This document shows, one piece after another, positions 40,289 through 51,027 of a stretch of DNA of 64,000 nucleotides. Made by a program: the position numbers and the translations under genes. The DNA comes from Herbiconiux sp. A18JL235 (GTDB lineage: Bacteria > Actinomycetota > Actinomycetes > Actinomycetales > Microbacteriaceae). The notes below the pieces were generated by a model, which saw only the letters and a program-made list of their open reading frames with translations, did no database searches and was not told where the DNA came from. Within the stretch, counting starts at the first letter, position 1. Each line of letters begins with the position of its first letter. Location of the stretch: assembly GCF_040939305.1 (NCBI RefSeq), contig NZ_CP162511.1, positions 2,046,001 to 2,110,000 of the forward strand, read 5' to 3'.

Positions 40289-41518
40289 ATGAACATCGTC
40301 GTCGGGATCACGGGTGGCATCGCGGCCTACAAGGCCGTGAACGTCATCCGTGGCCTCGTTCTGGCGGGGCACGACGTGCATGTGGTGGCCACCGAGGCCG
40401 CCCTCCGCTTCGTCGGCAGGCCGACACTCGAGGCGCTCTCGCGCAACACCGTGAACACCGACCTCTACGAGGCGGTCGCCGAGGTGCGTCACGTGGCCAT
40501 CGGCCAGGCCGCCGAACTCGTGGTGATCGCGCCGGCGACGGCCAACACCATCGCGAAGCTCGCCGCAGGCATCGCCGACGACCTTCTCGGCAACACGGTG
40601 CTCGCCACCAAGGCACCGGTGGTCATCGCCCCGGCCATGCACACCGAGATGTGGCAGAACCCCGCCACCGTCGCGAACGTGGCGACGCTGCGCTCGCGCG
40701 GCGTGCACCTCGTCGGCCCGGTGAGCGGCCAGCTCACGGGCCGTGACTCGGGGGCGGGCCGGATGGCCGAGCCCGACGTCATCGTGGCCGAAGCACTGGC
40801 CGTCGCGTCGGGAGCAGCCCGGCCGCGCGACCTCGAGGGCGTGCGCGATCTCGAGGGCGTCTCGGTGCTCGTCACCGCGGGCGGCACGCGGGAGCCGCTC
40901 GACCCCGTGCGCTACATCGGCAATCGGTCGAGCGGACGGCAGGGCATCGCCCTCGCCGAGGCCGCACGCGACCGCGGCGCGCGGGTCACCCTCGTGGCGG
41001 CCCACGTCGAGGTGCCGCTGCCCACGGGGGTCGAGGTCGTCCGTGCCGAGACCACGGCCCGGCTGCTCGAGGTGGTCACTGACGCCGCCCCGCAGCACGA
41101 CATCACGATCATGGCCGCCGCCGTCTCCGACTACCGCCCCGTCGCGGTCTCCGAGGCCAAGATCAAGAAGGCGGCGACGGGGGAGCGGCTCACCCTCGAG
41201 CTGGTGCAGAACCCCGACATCCTCGCCACCGTCTCGGCGGGCCCGCGCGAAGGCAGGCTGGTCGTGGGCTTCGCCGCCGAGACGGCCACGAGCCGCGACG
41301 AGCTGCTCGAGCTCGGCCGCGCGAAGATCGCCCGCAAGGGCTGCGACTACCTCGTGGTGAACGGCGTGGGGTGGACGACGGGGTTCGCCACCGACGGCAA
41401 CGAGGTCGTCGTGCTCGATGCGGCCGGGGATATAGTTTTCGAGGCCTCCGGAAGCAAGATGTCGGTGGCCGATGGCATCCTCGGGGTGTTCGCCCGAGCA
41501 CGATCAGGAGCACAATGA
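40289..41518 (+). CDS. coaBC: Bifunctional phosphopantothenoylcysteine decarboxylase / phosphopantothenate--cysteine ligase
   Basis: Two steps of coenzyme A synthesis in one 409-aa chain. The N-terminal flavoprotein CoaC domain has [40 protein letters not shown] and [13 protein letters not shown]. The C-terminal CoaB domain starts near residue 188 ([20 protein letters not shown], then RSSGRQG) and has [17 protein letters not shown] at 41431-41436 within its end is a possible metK promoter. It overlaps metK by four bases (ATGA). Confidence 0.96.
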   Translation: MNIVVGITGGIAAYKAVNVIRGLVLAGHDVHVVATEAALRFVGRPTLEALSRNTVNTDLYEAVAEVRHVAIGQAAELVVIAPATANTIAKLAAGIADDLLGNTVLATKAPVVIAPAMHTEMWQNPATVANVATLRSRGVHLVGPVSGQLTGRDSGAGRMAEPDVIVAEALAVASGAARPRDLEGVRDLEGVSVLVTAGGTREPLDPVRYIGNRSSGRQGIALAEAARDRGARVTLVAAHVEVPLPTGVEVVRAETTARLLEVVTDAAPQHDITIMAAAVSDYRPVAVSEAKIKKAATGERLTLELVQNPDILATVSAGPREGRLVVGFAAETATSRDELLELGRAKIARKGCDYLVVNGVGWTTGFATDGNEVVVLDAAGDIVFEASGSKMSVADGILGVFARARSGAQ

Positions 41519-42720
41519 GCCTTCGCCTCTTCACGTCAGAGTCCGTCACCGAGGGGCACCCCGACAAGATCTGCGACCAGATCTCCGACAGCATCCTCGA
41601 CGCGCTCCTCACGGTCGACCCGCACTCGCGGGTGGCGGTCGAGACGCTCGTGACCACCGGGCTCGTGCACGTGGCGGGCGAGGTCACCACGAACGGCTAC
41701 GTCGAGATCCCCGCCATCGTGCGCGACAAGATCACCTCCATCGGCTACACCTCGAGCGATGTCTGGTTCGACGGGCGCTCCTGCGGCGTCTCCGTGTCGA
41801 TCGGCGGGCAGTCGCCCGATATCGCCCAGGGCGTCGACAACGCCTTCGAGACCCGCGAGGGCACCTCCACCGACGAGGTCGACCGCCAGGGCGCGGGCGA
41901 CCAGGGCATCATGTTCGGCTACGCCACCACCGAGACGCCCCAGCTCATGCCGTTGCCCATCTGGCTCGCACACCGTCTCGCGGCCCGGCTCGCCGAGGTG
42001 CGGAAGGACGGCCTCGTCGACTACCTCAGGCCCGACGGCAAGACTCAGGTCACCATCGGCTACGACGGGGTGGTGCCCCGCACCGTCGACACCGTCGTGC
42101 TGTCGACCCAGCACGCCCCGAGCATCGGGCTCGACTCGCTGCGCCGCGAGGTCGAGGAGCTCGTCATCAGGCCGGTGCTCGAGGCCGCCGAGGAGTCGGG
42201 CGTCGAGCTCTCCACCCGCGACGCCCGCGTGCTCATCAACCCCACCGGCCGCTTCGAGATCGGCGGCCCTCAGGGCGACGCCGGGCTCACCGGCCGCAAG
42301 ATCATCGTCGACACCTACGGCGGCGCCTCCCGTCACGGCGGCGGGGCGTTCAGCGGCAAAGACCCGTCGAAGGTCGACCGCTCGGGTGCCTACGCCATGC
42401 GCTGGGTGGCGAAGAACGCCGTGGCGGCCGGGCTCGCCGAGCGCCTCGAGGTGCAGATCGCCTACGCCATCGGCAAGGCGGCACCCGTGGGCTTCTACGT
42501 CGAGAGCTTCGGCACCGGCACGGTCTCCGACGAGGTGATCACGAAGGCCCTGCGCGAGGTCTTCGACCTCCGCCCCGCGGCGATCATCGAAGAGCTCGAC
42601 CTGCTGCGGCCGATCTACGCGCGCACCGCGAGCTACGGGCACTTCGGCCGGGAGCTTCCCGAGTTCACCTGGGAGCGCCTCGACCGCGTCGACGAGCTGC
42701 GCAGCGCCGCGGGCCTCTGA
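41515..42720 (+). CDS. metK: S-adenosylmethionine synthase
   Basis: Makes SAM from methionine and ATP; 401 aa. It begins [20 protein letters not shown] and has the motifs [30 protein letters not shown], the P-loop-like [19 protein letters not shown], and [11 protein letters not shown] 41515 is chosen because the conserved N-terminus starts there. No SAM riboswitch is possible because the gene overlaps coaBC. Confidence 0.97.
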   Translation: MSLRLFTSESVTEGHPDKICDQISDSILDALLTVDPHSRVAVETLVTTGLVHVAGEVTTNGYVEIPAIVRDKITSIGYTSSDVWFDGRSCGVSVSIGGQSPDIAQGVDNAFETREGTSTDEVDRQGAGDQGIMFGYATTETPQLMPLPIWLAHRLAARLAEVRKDGLVDYLRPDGKTQVTIGYDGVVPRTVDTVVLSTQHAPSIGLDSLRREVEELVIRPVLEAAEESGVELSTRDARVLINPTGRFEIGGPQGDAGLTGRKIIVDTYGGASRHGGGAFSGKDPSKVDRSGAYAMRWVAKNAVAAGLAERLEVQIAYAIGKAAPVGFYVESFGTGTVSDEVITKALREVFDLRPAAIIEELDLLRPIYARTASYGHFGRELPEFTWERLDRVDELRSAAGL

Positions 42721-42722
42721 CC

Positions 42723-44768
42723 GTGACGGGCGAGGTCGCACGCGACGTCGCCGGCGGTGTCATCGCCCGGGTCATGCTCGAGTCGCCGTTGCCGCAGCTC
42801 GATCGCCTGTTCGACTACCTGGTGCCGCCGGCCCTCCTCGCCGACGCGAAGCCGGGTGTGCGGGTCAAGGTGCCGTTGCGCTCGGCCGGGCGCACCGCCC
42901 GCGGCTACATCATCGAGCTCGCCCCGCACGAGCCAGGCGAGCGCACCCTCAGCGAGCTCGACGAGGTGGTGTCGCCGCTGCCGGTGCTCACCCCCGAGGT
43001 GTGGGCGCTGGCCCGGCGCCTCGCCGACCGCGCGGCCGGCAGCGCCTGCGACATCGTGCGGCTGGCGGTACCTCCGCGCTTCGTGCGGGTGGAGAAGGCC
43101 TTCGTCGCCGAGGAGGCCCAGCGAGCGGACTCCGCAGAGTCGGCACGCGCCTCCCAGGCCCCGCCTGAGGCTGCCGGCCCCCCGGTCTTCGCACTCACGG
43201 GCTACTCCGAGAGCGACTGCCGGCATCTCGCCGAACCGGGCGCCCGCAGCGCTGTCGACGCGATCGCGACTGTCACGCAGCTCGGCGAGCACACCGTGGG
43301 GCACTGGGCGCTCACCGCGGCCGAGCTCGCCGCGCAGGTGCACCGGGGCGGCGAGTCGGTCATCGTCGCCGTGCCCGATCACCGTGACCAGACCATGGTC
43401 GAGCAGGCGCTCGAGCACCTCGGGGTGGGCGACGCCGTGGTGCGGCTCGACGCACGGCAGGCCCGCAACGAGCGCTACGCCCACTTCCTCACGGCGCTCG
43501 ACGGCCGGCCGCACATCGTCGTCGGCAACCGCTCGAGCGTCTACGCCCCGGTGTCGACGCTCGGGCAGATCATCGTGTGGGACGAGGGCGACGCCCTGCA
43601 GAGCGAACCGCTCGCCCCTTACGTGCACCTGCGCGATGCCGCGCTGGTGCGCCAGGAGCAGTCGGGCTGCCGGCTCGCCTTCCTCTCGCACTCGCGCAGC
43701 ACCGAGATCGAGCGGCTGGTCGAGCTCGCCTTCCTGCACCCGGTCTTCCCCGCGCCCAGGTACCTTCCGAAGGTCGTGCCCACCGCCGAGCAGGACGACG
43801 CGGATGCTCCCCAGAACGCCGCCCGCATCCCTCCCGCGGCGTGGGCCCTCGCCCGTGAGGCGCTGCAGCACGGGCCGGTGCTGGTTCAGGTGGCCCGGCC
43901 CGGGTACGCGCCCGTGCTGGCCTGTCAAAGCTGCTCGACCCCCGCATCCTGCTCCGTCTGCGGCGGCCCCTTGCACGTGGCGCGCGCGGGGGAGAGGCCG
44001 AGCTGCGCGCTCTGCGGCGCCATCGCGGTGAACTGGTCGTGCTCGCACTGCCACGGCACGCGGCTGCGCTTCGCCTCGGTGGGCGCGGGCCGCACGGCCG
44101 ACGAGCTCGGGCGGGCCTTCCCCGGTGTGCGGGTCGTCGTCTCCGACGGCTCACGCGAGGTGTTGAGCGTCGACGACCGGCCCGCGCTCATCGTCGCCAC
44201 GCGAGGGGCCGAGCCGGTGGCGAAGGGTGGCTACCGCGCCGTGCTGCTGCTCGACGGGCCGCGCATGCTGGCCCGCGAGTCGCTGCGGGTCGCCGAAGAC
44301 TGCCTGCGCTGGTGGTCGAACGCGATCGCGCTCTCCGCCCCGCGCGCGGCGAACGTGCTGGTCGGGGTGGGCGGCGAGCTCGCCAAGGCGCTCGTCACCT
44401 GGCAGCAGGAGCTGGTCGCGGGCGCCGAGCTCGCCGACCGGCGGAGGCTGCGCTTCCCTCCTGCCGTGCGTCTGGCCACCGTCACGGGCGCTCCTGACAC
44501 GGTGGCGGATGCGCTGGCCGAGCTGAAGAGGCTCGTCACGCCCGAGGAATGGGCCAAGATGGATACCCTCGGGCCGGTGCCTGCCGATGACGGCCTGGTG
44601 CGTTCCATCGTGCGTTTCGACTACGCGGTGGGGGGCGCCGTGGCGAGGCACCTCAGGGCGCTGGTGGTGAAGAACGCCACGACGCGGCGGCGCAAGACCG
44701 GCTCGGGCGGCTTCCGGCCCGCACCGACCCTGCGCGTGCGGCTCGACGATTCGGAGATCATGGAATGA
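42723..44768 (+). CDS. priA: Actinobacterial PriA-like primosomal protein lacking ATPase motifs
   Basis: 681 aa. The N-terminal 3'-DNA-binding domain (ARVMLESPLPQLDRLFDYLV and GVRVKVPLRSAGRTARGYII) and the zinc-binding region are PriA-like. Eight Cys lie near residues 400-445 (CQSCSTPASCSVCGG, CALCG, CSHCHG). The helicase motor is degenerate: where motif I (GxTGSGKT) is expected there is only HRGGESVIVAVPDHRDQT, and motif II DEEH reads WDEGDA. Actinobacterial PriA proteins are known to lack ATPase motifs, so a structural replication-restart role is likely. The start is GTG 42723, two bases after the metK stop. Confidence 0.9.
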   Translation: MTGEVARDVAGGVIARVMLESPLPQLDRLFDYLVPPALLADAKPGVRVKVPLRSAGRTARGYIIELAPHEPGERTLSELDEVVSPLPVLTPEVWALARRLADRAAGSACDIVRLAVPPRFVRVEKAFVAEEAQRADSAESARASQAPPEAAGPPVFALTGYSESDCRHLAEPGARSAVDAIATVTQLGEHTVGHWALTAAELAAQVHRGGESVIVAVPDHRDQTMVEQALEHLGVGDAVVRLDARQARNERYAHFLTALDGRPHIVVGNRSSVYAPVSTLGQIIVWDEGDALQSEPLAPYVHLRDAALVRQEQSGCRLAFLSHSRSTEIERLVELAFLHPVFPAPRYLPKVVPTAEQDDADAPQNAARIPPAAWALAREALQHGPVLVQVARPGYAPVLACQSCSTPASCSVCGGPLHVARAGERPSCALCGAIAVNWSCSHCHGTRLRFASVGAGRTADELGRAFPGVRVVVSDGSREVLSVDDRPALIVATRGAEPVAKGGYRAVLLLDGPRMLARESLRVAEDCLRWWSNAIALSAPRAANVLVGVGGELAKALVTWQQELVAGAELADRRRLRFPPAVRLATVTGAPDTVADALAELKRLVTPEEWAKMDTLGPVPADDGLVRSIVRFDYAVGGAVARHLRALVVKNATTRRRKTGSGGFRPAPTLRVRLDDSEIME

Positions 44769-45679
44769 AACTCGTCTTCGCGGGTACACCCGCCGTCGCG
44801 GTGCCCGCCCTCGAGGCTCTCGCGGCCCGGCACCAGATCGTCGCGGTCGTCACCCGGCCCGACGCGCCCCTCGGCCGCAAGCGCGTGCTCACCCCGTCGC
44901 CCGTCGCCGAGGCCGCCGAGCGGCTCGGGCTCCCCGTCATCAAGGCGGCGCGACTCGACGCAGAGGCGACGGAGGAGATCGCGGCACGGGGGGCCGAGCT
45001 CGGCGTCATCGTCGCCTACGGCGGCCTGGTTCGGGAGCCGCTCCTGTCGACGCCGGCCCGCGGCTGGGTCAACCTCCACTTCTCCCTCCTTCCGCGCTGG
45101 CGGGGGGCTGCGCCGGTGCAGTGGAGCATCATCGCAGGTGACCGCGAGACCGGCGCGACAGTCTTCCAGCTCCAGCCCGGTCTCGACGACGGACCGATCT
45201 GGTCGATGACCCGCACGGCCATTGCCCCGCACGAGACGGCGGGAACCCTGCTCGGGCGGCTCGCGCTCTCCGGCGCCGAGCAGCTCGCCGACACGGTCGA
45301 CGCCATCGCGGCGGGCGAGACCGCGCCCGTCGAACAGAGCGGCGAGGTGACGCTCGCGCCGAAGCTCTCGATCGACGACGCCCGCCTCGACTTCGGCGAG
45401 CCGGCCGACCGGGTGTACGACCGCATCCGGGGAGTGACGCCCGAGCCCGGGGCGTTCACCGAGATCGACGGCGCGCGCCTCAAGGTGCACGACACCGCGC
45501 CCGTGCGCGACCACCCGCGGCTCGAGCCCGGTGTCATCGAGGCGCGCCAGGGCGAGGTGCTCGTGGGCACCGCCACCGAGCCGCTCCGGCTCATCAGCGT
45601 GCAGCCCGCCGGCAAGAAGAGCATGGCGGCCACCGACTGGTGGCGCGGCCAGAACGTCGAGAGGATGATCGCCCGATGA
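44765..45679 (+). CDS. fmt: Methionyl-tRNA formyltransferase
   Basis: Formylates initiator Met-tRNA using 10-formyl-THF; 304 aa. It begins KLVFAGTPAVAVPALEALAA. The basic loop GRKRVLTPSPVAEAAERL and the catalytic HFSLLPRWRGAAPVQWSIIA (Asn-His-Asp set within VNLHFSLLPRWRG and DDG) are visible. The C-terminal tRNA-binding domain includes VYDRIRGVTPEPGAF. It overlaps priA and rsmB by four bases each. Confidence 0.96.
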   Translation: MKLVFAGTPAVAVPALEALAARHQIVAVVTRPDAPLGRKRVLTPSPVAEAAERLGLPVIKAARLDAEATEEIAARGAELGVIVAYGGLVREPLLSTPARGWVNLHFSLLPRWRGAAPVQWSIIAGDRETGATVFQLQPGLDDGPIWSMTRTAIAPHETAGTLLGRLALSGAEQLADTVDAIAAGETAPVEQSGEVTLAPKLSIDDARLDFGEPADRVYDRIRGVTPEPGAFTEIDGARLKVHDTAPVRDHPRLEPGVIEARQGEVLVGTATEPLRLISVQPAGKKSMAATDWWRGQNVERMIAR

Positions 45680-47163
45680 GCGAGTCGACCCCCGCCCGCG
45701 GAGACGGCGGCCGCCGTCGTGAGCCCCGGCGTCACGGGCCCCAGCGACGCAAGCCCGCGACACCTCGACCCGGCCCCTCAGAGGTGCAGCCTGCGCGGAG
45801 GATCGCGCTCGAGGTCATCAGCGCGGTGCGTGCCGACGATGCCTACGCGAACCTGCTGCTTCCCGGCAAGATCGCCGCGGCGGGCCTCGCGCCGGCCGAC
45901 GCCGCGCTCGCCACCGAGTTGACCTACGGCACGCTGCGGCTGCGCGGTTACTACGACTCCGTGATCGAACAGGCCTCCGGGCGGCCGATCGACGAGATCG
46001 ACGGCGCCGTGCGCGACGTCTTGGAGCTCGGTGCCCACCAGATCCTGTCGATGCGCGTGGCGCAGCACGCGGCGGTGAACGAGTCGGTGGAGCTCGCGCG
46101 CCAGGTCGCGTCGCGTTCGGCGACGGGGTTCGTCAACGGTGTGCTGCGGGCGATCACCCGCACCGCGCCCGAGGAGTGGCTCGCCCGACTCACCGACGCG
46201 GCCGGAAGCGATGACGAGCGGCTCGCCGTCTCGACCTCGCACCCCGCCTGGGTGGTGAGGGCGTTCCGCCGCGCTCTGGTGGCCGACGGGGTGGCCGCCG
46301 ACGAGGTAGCGGCCGAGCTCGACGACCTGCTCGTCGCCGACAACACGCCGGCGCGGCTCAGCCTCGCCGCCCTGCCCGGGCTCTACGACGGCAGCGGCGT
46401 GGAGCCCGAGCTGCAGCCCGCAGCGCTCTCACCGATCGGCTTCGTCGCCCCCTCGGGCGACCCAGCCGGCCTCGACGCCGTGCGGGAGGGCGTGCTCCGG
46501 GTGCAGGACGAGGGCTCGCAGCTCGCCGCCCTCGCCCTCAGCCGGGCGCGCGACATCGAGTCGGGCGAGCGCTGGCTCGACCTCTGCGCCGGCCCCGGCG
46601 GCAAGACCGCCGTGCTCGCCGCCGAGGCCCGCCCGGCGGGCGCCGTCGTCGTCGCCAACGAGCCGGTTCCTGCACGCGCCGGCCTGGTGCGCCGCGCCGT
46701 CGCCGCCGTGCCCGGCGCTCCCGCGGTGTGGGAACGCGACGGCACGACCTTCGGCGACTCGGAGAGCGAGGCCTTCGACCGCATCCTCGTCGACGCCCCG
46801 TGCACCGGCCTCGGTGCGCTCCGCCGTCGCCCTGAGGCGCGCTGGCGCAAGACCCCCGCCGACGTTGCCGAGCTCGTCGCACTGCAGCAGGCCCTGCTCG
46901 ACGCGGCGGTGAAGGCGCTGAAGCCGGGCGGGCTGCTCGCCTACGTCACCTGCTCACCTCACGTCGCCGAGACCCGAGGCCAGGTGCAAGGCCTACTCCG
47001 CCGCTGGGCGGGCGAGCTCGAGCAGCTCGACGCCCAGGCCGTGCTCCGCCGCATCGCGGGCGACACCCTAGCCCTCGGCGCCCCCGACCCCGCCGCCCAG
47101 CTCTGGCCACACCGCAACACCACCGACGCCATGTTCATCGCCCTGTTCCACAAGCCCGCCTGA
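45676..47163 (+). CDS. rsmB: 16S rRNA (cytosine-C5) methyltransferase RsmB/Fmu
   Basis: 495 aa. An Arg/Pro-rich basic N-terminus of about 40 residues leads to a NusB-like domain ([20 protein letters not shown] to [13 protein letters not shown]) and the SAM-dependent domain. Motif I is [18 protein letters not shown], motif IV is [20 protein letters not shown], and motif VI is [15 protein letters not shown]. The two catalytic cysteines (in APCTG and VTCSP) are present. It follows fmt, a widely conserved pair. Confidence 0.94.
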   Translation: MSESTPARGDGGRRREPRRHGPQRRKPATPRPGPSEVQPARRIALEVISAVRADDAYANLLLPGKIAAAGLAPADAALATELTYGTLRLRGYYDSVIEQASGRPIDEIDGAVRDVLELGAHQILSMRVAQHAAVNESVELARQVASRSATGFVNGVLRAITRTAPEEWLARLTDAAGSDDERLAVSTSHPAWVVRAFRRALVADGVAADEVAAELDDLLVADNTPARLSLAALPGLYDGSGVEPELQPAALSPIGFVAPSGDPAGLDAVREGVLRVQDEGSQLAALALSRARDIESGERWLDLCAGPGGKTAVLAAEARPAGAVVVANEPVPARAGLVRRAVAAVPGAPAVWERDGTTFGDSESEAFDRILVDAPCTGLGALRRRPEARWRKTPADVAELVALQQALLDAAVKALKPGGLLAYVTCSPHVAETRGQVQGLLRRWAGELEQLDAQAVLRRIAGDTLALGAPDPAAQLWPHRNTTDAMFIALFHKPA

Positions 47164-47195
47164 CCCGGGCGCGCGGGAGGGGGTGCCGACACCGG

Positions 47196-47201
47196 TACCC
47201 T
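47196..47201 (+). promoter_or_regulatory. -10 box TACCCT of a leaderless hisE promoter
   Basis: TACCCT ends 6 nt before GTG 47208, identical in sequence and gap to the rarA site. No ribosome-binding site precedes the GTG. It marks the start of the his/trp unit. Confidence 0.55.
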
Positions 47202-47207
47202 GGAGTG

Positions 47208-47471
47208 GTGAAGACTTTCGACGAGCTGTTCCTCGAGCTCTCCGTCAAGGCCGTGGAGCGGCCCGACGGCTCCGGCACCGTGCGCGAGCTCGACGCCGGT
47301 GTGCACACCATCGGCAAGAAGATCGTCGAGGAGGCCGCCGAGGTGTGGATGGCCGCCGAGTACGAGTCCGACGAGAACACCGCCGAGGAGATCTCGCAGC
47401 TGCTCTACCACCTCCAGGTGCTCATGCTCGCCAAGGGCCTCACGCCGGCCGACGTCTACCGACATCTGTGA
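47208..47471 (+). CDS. hisE: Phosphoribosyl-ATP pyrophosphatase
   Basis: Second step of histidine synthesis; 87 aa. MazG-like helical fold with [20 protein letters not shown] and [20 protein letters not shown] carrying the acidic Mg ligands. GTG 47208 is preferred over GTG 47205 because it gives the family start (V)[11 protein letters not shown] and fits the leaderless promoter. It precedes hisG, as in other actinobacteria. Confidence 0.93.
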   Translation: MKTFDELFLELSVKAVERPDGSGTVRELDAGVHTIGKKIVEEAAEVWMAAEYESDENTAEEISQLLYHLQVLMLAKGLTPADVYRHL

Positions 47472-47530
47472 CGAGGCCAGGCAGAGCCTGATCTGCGCGA
47501 TCTCACCCGACTCCCTCGAAAGACCCCAGA

Positions 47531-48370
47531 ATGCTCAAGATCGCGGTGCCCAACAAGGGCTCCCTCTCCGAAACCGCCGCCCAGATGCTCGCCGAGGCGG
47601 GTTATCACGGGCGACGCGACTCACGTGAACTCGTCACGGCCGACCCGCGCAACGGCGTCGAGTTCTTCTACCTGCGCCCGCGCGACATCGCCACCTACGT
47701 CGGCTCGGGCGCCCTCGACGTGGGCATCACCGGCCGCGACCTGCTCCTCGACTCCGAGTCGCCCGCCACGGAGGTCGCCGCGCTGCTGTTCGGCGAGTCG
47801 ACCTTCCGCTTCGCCCGCCCGCAGGGCACGTCGATCGAGCTCTCCGACCTCCAGGGTGCGCGGGTCGCCACCAGCTACCCCGGTCTGGTCGGCGCGTTCC
47901 TCAAGGGCCACGGCATCACCACGAGCCTGGTGCGCCTCGACGGCGCCGTCGAGTCCGCGGTGCGACTGGGGGTCGCGGATGCGGTGGCCGACGTGGTCTC
48001 CACCGGCGGCACCCTGAAGAAGGCCGGCCTCGAGATCTTCGGCCCGGTCATCCTCGAGTCGACGGCCGTGCTCATCAGCTCGGGCTCGGAGCACCCGGGC
48101 GCCGAGACGCTGCTGCGTCGCCTGCAGGGCGTCCTCGTGGCCCGCCAGTACGTGCTCATGGACTACGACGTGCCCGTGGCGCAGCTCGACGCAGCGGTCG
48201 CCCTCACGCCGGGCATCGAGTCGCCCACCGTCTCGCCGCTGCACGACCGCGAGTGGGTCGCCGTGCGCGCCATGGTGCCGCGTACCGACACCAACCAGGT
48301 GATGGACGCGCTGTACGCCGTCGGCGCCAGGGCGATCCTGGTCAGCCCGATCCACGCGGCGAGGATCTGA
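47531..48370 (+). CDS. hisG: ATP phosphoribosyltransferase (long form)
   Basis: First and controlling step of histidine synthesis; 279 aa. It begins [20 protein letters not shown], with [20 protein letters not shown] and the PRPP-binding [20 protein letters not shown]. The C-terminal 75 residues form the ACT-like histidine-sensing domain of the long, HisZ-independent enzyme. It starts 59 bases after hisE and overlaps hisF by one base. Confidence 0.95.
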   Translation: MLKIAVPNKGSLSETAAQMLAEAGYHGRRDSRELVTADPRNGVEFFYLRPRDIATYVGSGALDVGITGRDLLLDSESPATEVAALLFGESTFRFARPQGTSIELSDLQGARVATSYPGLVGAFLKGHGITTSLVRLDGAVESAVRLGVADAVADVVSTGGTLKKAGLEIFGPVILESTAVLISSGSEHPGAETLLRRLQGVLVARQYVLMDYDVPVAQLDAAVALTPGIESPTVSPLHDREWVAVRAMVPRTDTNQVMDALYAVGARAILVSPIHAARI

Positions 48371-49140
48371 TGTCGCTCGCCGTCCGCGTCATCCCCTGCC
48401 TCGACGTGGCGGCCGGCCGCGTGGTCAAGGGCGTGAACTTCGAGAACCTGCGCGACGCCGGCGACCCGGTCGAGCTCGCGAAGCTGTACTCCGAGCAGGG
48501 GGCCGACGAGCTCACCTTCCTCGACGTCACCGCCACCGTCGACGATCGGGCCACCATGTACGACGTGGTGCGCCAGACCGCCGAGCAGGTGTTCATCCCG
48601 CTCACGGTGGGCGGGGGAGTGCGCTCCGACGCCGACGTCGCACGCCTGCTCGCCTCGGGAGCCGACAAGGTGGGCGTGAACAGCGCCGCCATCGCCCGCC
48701 CGCAGCTCATCGACGAGATCGCCGACCGTTTCGGAGCCCAGGTGCTCGTGCTCTCGCTCGACGTCAAGCGCACCGCCGTGCCCGGGCGTACGCCTTCGGG
48801 TTTCGTGGTCACCACCCACGGCGGCCGCCGCGAGACCGAGCTCGACGCGCTCGAGTGGGCCGAGGAGGCCATCCGCCGCGGGGCGGGGGAGCTGCTCGTC
48901 AACTCCATCGACGCCGACGGCACCAAAGACGGCTTCGATCTCGAGCTCGTGCGGCTCATGCGCGAGGTGATCAGCGTTCCCGTCATCGCCTCGGGCGGCG
49001 CGGGGGCCGTCGAGCACTTCGGCCAGGCCGTCGCCGCGGGGGCGGATGCGGTGCTGGCCGCATCCGTCTTCCACCTCCGTGAGATGACGGTGGGCCAGGT
49101 CAAGGACGAACTGAGGAGAGAAGGGGTGGTCGTGCGATGA
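48370..49140 (+). CDS. hisF: Imidazole glycerol phosphate synthase subunit HisF
   Basis: Cyclase subunit, a TIM barrel of 256 aa. The catalytic Asp11-equivalent is in [20 protein letters not shown], the phosphate sites are VGGGVRS and [15 protein letters not shown], and the second Asp is in LSLDVKR. It needs HisH, which is not in this window; hisA, hisB, hisC and hisD are also absent. It overlaps hisI by four bases. Confidence 0.95.
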   Translation: MSLAVRVIPCLDVAAGRVVKGVNFENLRDAGDPVELAKLYSEQGADELTFLDVTATVDDRATMYDVVRQTAEQVFIPLTVGGGVRSDADVARLLASGADKVGVNSAAIARPQLIDEIADRFGAQVLVLSLDVKRTAVPGRTPSGFVVTTHGGRRETELDALEWAEEAIRRGAGELLVNSIDADGTKDGFDLELVRLMREVISVPVIASGGAGAVEHFGQAVAAGADAVLAASVFHLREMTVGQVKDELRREGVVVR

Positions 49141-49493
49141 GCGTCGACGACGTGCTCGAGCGGGTGACCTTCGACGACAAGGGCCTCCTCCCCGCCATCA
49201 TCCAGCAGTGGGACACCAAGGAGGTGCTCATGCTCGGCTACATGAACGCCGAGGCGCTCCGCCGCACCCTCACCGAGGGCCGGGTGACCTTCTGGTCGCG
49301 GTCGCGCCAGGAGTACTGGCGCAAGGGCGACACCTCGGGGCACGTGCAGTACGTCAAGAGCGCCGCCCTCGACTGCGACGCCGACACGCTCCTCGTCGAG
49401 GTCGACCAGATCGGCGCCGCCTGCCACACCGGCGCGCGCCGCTGCTTCGACGTCGACCCGCTCGAGCCGGTCGTGCTGATGGGAGACTCGTAG
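49137..49493 (+). CDS. hisI: Phosphoribosyl-AMP cyclohydrolase
   Basis: Third step of histidine synthesis; 118 aa, the single-function form (HisE is separate here). Motifs: [40 protein letters not shown], and the zinc ligands in LDCDADTLL and [10 protein letters not shown]. It is followed by trpE after only four bases, so his and trp genes are cotranscribed. Confidence 0.95.
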   Translation: MSVDDVLERVTFDDKGLLPAIIQQWDTKEVLMLGYMNAEALRRTLTEGRVTFWSRSRQEYWRKGDTSGHVQYVKSAALDCDADTLLVEVDQIGAACHTGARRCFDVDPLEPVVLMGDS

Positions 49494-49497
49494 CACG

Positions 49498-51027
49498 ATG
49501 ACCTCCACCTCCACGACCTCCCGGGCCGACTTCGACGCGCTCCACGCCGGGCACCGCGTGATCCCGGTGATCCGCGAGCTGTACGCCGACGGCGAGACCC
49601 CCGTCGGCATCTACCGCAAGCTCGCCGACGGCCGTCCCGGCAGCTTCCTCCTCGAGTCGGCCGAGCAGGGCGGTATCTGGTCGCGCTTCTCATTCATCGG
49701 CGTGTCGAGCTTCGGTCTGCTCACCGAGCAGGACGACAGGGCGGTCTGGCTCGACCTCGGCCTGCCGCTTGCACGCGTGCTGCCCGAGGGCCTCCCCGAG
49801 GCGCCGCTCGAGGCGCTCAGCGCGCTCTACGAGCACTGGAAGACCCCGTCGGTGCCCTCGCACCCGCCCCTCACCGGCGGTCTCGTGGGCTTCATCGGCT
49901 GGGAGACCGTCCGGCAGCTGGAGCGCCTCCCCAACCGCCCCCCGGCCGACTACCGCATCCCGAGCCAGGCGCTGTCGTTCGTCTCGGAGCTCGTGGTGGT
50001 CGACCACGTGCTCGGCACCGTGCAGCTCGTCGTGACCGTGCTCGCCGACCGCGAGGAGGAGAGCGCCGACGAGCTCTGGGCGGAGTCGCAGCAGCGGCTC
50101 GACGCCCTGCAGTCGGCTCTCGCCCAGCCCGCCGAGGCCTGGCTCGCCACCGCCGACTTCGGCGTGACGGCGGTTCCGGATGCGCGCACCGAGCGCTCCG
50201 ACTTCCTGCAGGCCATCGAGGTGGCCAAGGCGCACATCCGCGAGGGCGACATCTTCCAGGTGGTGATCGGCCAGCGCTTCGAGCTCGACTGCCCCGCGCA
50301 CCCGATCGACGTCTACCGGGCGCTGCGCACCCTGAACCCGAGCCCGTACATGTACCTGCTCACGCTCGTCGACACCGACGGCACCCCGTACCAGATCGTG
50401 GGTTCCAGCCCCGAGGCGCTCGTGAAGGTGGAGAAGGGGCGGGCGCACACGCACCCGATCGCCGGGTCCCGCCCGCGTGGCGACACGCCGCAGCACGACC
50501 TCGAGCTCGAGCGGGAGCTGCTCGCCGACGACAAGGAGAAGGCCGAGCACCTCATGCTCGTCGACCTCGCACGCAACGACCTGCTGAAGGTCTGCGAAGC
50601 GTCGTCGGTGGAGGTGACCGAGTTCATGCGGGTCGAGCGGTTCAGCCACATCATGCACATCGTCTCCTCCGTCGAGGGCCAGCTGCGCGACGGCGTCGAC
50701 GCGATCGACGTGTTCAAGGCGACCTTCCCCGCCGGCACGCTCTCGGGCGCGCCGAAGCCGCGGGCGCTCGAGATCATCGACGAGCTCGAGCCCGCGCAGC
50801 GCGGCCTCTACGGCGGCGTCGTCGGGTACTTCGCGTTCGGGGGCGATGCCGACGTGGCGATCGCCATCCGCACCGCCACCATCCGCGACGGCGTCGCCCG
50901 TGTTCAAGCCGGCGGCGGTCTCGTCGCCGACTCCGACCCGGCGAGCGAGTTCCAGGAGTCGGTGAACAAGGCCGCCGCTCCGCTGCGCGCGGTCGCCGTG
51001 GCGAACGCCATGACGAGGGTGCGCTGA
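49498..51027 (+). CDS. trpE: Anthranilate synthase component I
   Basis: Chorismate to anthranilate; 509 aa. SFLLESAEQGGIWSRFSFIG carries the LLES element of the tryptophan feedback site. The catalytic part includes EGDIFQVVIGQRFE, PSPYMYLL, GSSPEALVKVE, PIAGSRPRGDT and GTLSGAPKPRALEIIDELEP. Because it abuts hisI, no leader-peptide attenuator can precede it. The trpG subunit is not in the window. Confidence 0.96.
   Translation: MTSTSTTSRADFDALHAGHRVIPVIRELYADGETPVGIYRKLADGRPGSFLLESAEQGGIWSRFSFIGVSSFGLLTEQDDRAVWLDLGLPLARVLPEGLPEAPLEALSALYEHWKTPSVPSHPPLTGGLVGFIGWETVRQLERLPNRPPADYRIPSQALSFVSELVVVDHVLGTVQLVVTVLADREEESADELWAESQQRLDALQSALAQPAEAWLATADFGVTAVPDARTERSDFLQAIEVAKAHIREGDIFQVVIGQRFELDCPAHPIDVYRALRTLNPSPYMYLLTLVDTDGTPYQIVGSSPEALVKVEKGRAHTHPIAGSRPRGDTPQHDLELERELLADDKEKAEHLMLVDLARNDLLKVCEASSVEVTEFMRVERFSHIMHIVSSVEGQLRDGVDAIDVFKATFPAGTLSGAPKPRALEIIDELEPAQRGLYGGVVGYFAFGGDADVAIAIRTATIRDGVARVQAGGGLVADSDPASEFQESVNKAAAPLRAVAVANAMTRVR

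Noticed and set aside
41460..41515. SAM riboswitch before metK
   Set aside because: metK overlaps the end of coaBC; there is no room for, and no sequence of, a riboswitch.
49494..49497. Tryptophan leader-peptide attenuator before trpE
   Set aside because: Only four bases separate hisI and trpE and no Trp-codon run is present.
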